DNA from: Brucella rhizosphaerae
Lineage (GTDB): Bacteria > Pseudomonadota > Alphaproteobacteria > Rhizobiales > Rhizobiaceae
NCBI RefSeq assembly: GCF_002252475.1
Contig: NZ_NNRK01000033.1
Location: forward strand, 186,001-250,000
Length of the DNA stretch: 64,000 nt
Direction: 5' to 3'
Positions 63,609-64,000 of the stretch are shown one piece after another (position 1 is the stretch's first letter; each line of letters begins with the position of its first letter). The notes under the pieces are model-generated. The model saw only the letters and a list, made by a program, of their open reading frames with translations, was not told where the DNA came from and did not search any database. The position numbers and the translations under genes are program-made.

Positions 63609-64000
63609 TCAGGCCTTGGGTTGCTCATGGGTTGCACAATGAATGCCACCACCAACCTCGCCCAACGGGTCGACATTTAATGTAACAATCTCGCGGTCGG
63701 GATACAATTTTCCAAGAATGGCCACCGCGCGTTCATCGGCTTCACGATCCCCAAACTCAGCAGCAATCACCGCGCCATTACAAACATAGTAATTGACATA
63801 GGAGGACACAAAATCCCGGCTGCTCGCGCGGATGTCATAAGGCTCCGGCAAAATGACTATTTCCAGCTTTTTTCCGTCAGCATCGGTGGCTGCGGCCAGA
63901 ATGTCATACGTTTCGAAAGCAGCAACTGACCAAGGGTCGTCTGCGTCGATCTTATCTCCCATCTGGATTAGCAGCTGGCCCGGCTTAACAAAACGGGCAA
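63609..64000 (-). CDS. aguA: Agmatine deiminase family protein, C-terminal part (runs off the window)
   Basis: The last 129 codons of a gene entering from the right edge; the frame is open to base 64000 (..FVKPGQLLIQMGDKIDADDP). It ends with GEVGGGIHCATHEQP, where the Cys is the catalytic nucleophile of agmatine deiminases and porphyromonas-type peptidyl-arginine deiminases, and includes SSYVNYYVCNGAVIAAEFGD. Converts agmatine to N-carbamoylputrescine in polyamine synthesis. The N-terminal half, which would separate agmatine from peptidyl-arginine use, is outside. Confidence 0.9.
   Translation of the reverse strand, partial: ARFVKPGQLLIQMGDKIDADDPWSVAAFETYDILAAATDADGKKLEIVILPEPYDIRASSRDFVSSYVNYYVCNGAVIAAEFGDREADERAVAILGKLYPDREIVTLNVDPLGEVGGGIHCATHEQPKA

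Overview
The window looks like a stretch of the main chromosome of an alphaproteobacterium of the Brucella/Ochrobactrum group (Rhizobiales). The basis is protein-level resemblance and gene order: an F1-only atpHAGDC operon, an AtpD with an Ala/Lys/Pro-rich N-terminal tail, a 1,600-residue NAD-dependent glutamate dehydrogenase, a Usg-like protein, and the rplU-rpmA-GNAT-obg-proB-proA-nadD-rsfS-rlmH ... envC-ctpA-rppH run. Genus is an inference. No phage, transposase, CRISPR array, toxin-antitoxin pair or secretion system was recognised. Almost all genes are core or housekeeping genes.

Layout. 1-8.3 kb (minus): end of the ATP synthase F1 operon (atpC partial, atpD, atpG, atpA, atpH), two small membrane proteins and priA. 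8.4-15.2 kb: transaldolase-like fsa/tal, a RecF-like ATPase, lptE-leuS, the PLP-binding YggS protein, a FUSC membrane protein and usg. 15.5-24.1 kb (mostly plus): acetyl-CoA synthetase, an SDHAF4-type assembly factor, htpX, an rsmB-type rRNA methyltransferase, a heparinase-like protein and purH. 24.6-28.4 kb: glpK-glpF (glycerol uptake and phosphorylation) facing a UMF1-type MFS transporter. 28.7-36 kb (minus): the giant NAD-GDH, then a lemA-TPM-TPM operon. 36.3-39.7 kb: a MarR-GNAT fusion regulator with its own palindromic operator, then ffh-chorismate mutase-rpsP. 40-50 kb: lactate permease, lytic transglycosylase, carbonic anhydrase, pyridoxal kinase, a CurA-type reductase, mmsA with a divergent LysR regulator, a DUF1275 protein and a GlsB/YeaQ protein. 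50.1-62.6 kb (minus): the cell-envelope, proline, NAD and ribosome-assembly cluster read from rplU towards rppH, interrupted by a GT8 glycosyltransferase and a glyoxalase-fold protein. 62.9-64 kb: tRNA-Ser(CGA), a small membrane protein and the 3' part of an agmatine deiminase gene.

The most distinctive non-genic content is repetitive DNA. At least four families of roughly 50-100 bp palindromic elements are scattered through intergenic gaps. One family is built from two interchangeable arm types, and its copies sit directly behind the stop codons of minus-strand genes. In addition, four genes carry a short tandem duplication (14, 16, 18 and 20 bp) in their translation-initiation region, and mmsA is followed by a decayed second copy of its own 3' end. 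Start codons were moved from the longest frame where a Shine-Dalgarno sequence or family length favoured it; each such choice is stated in the entry.
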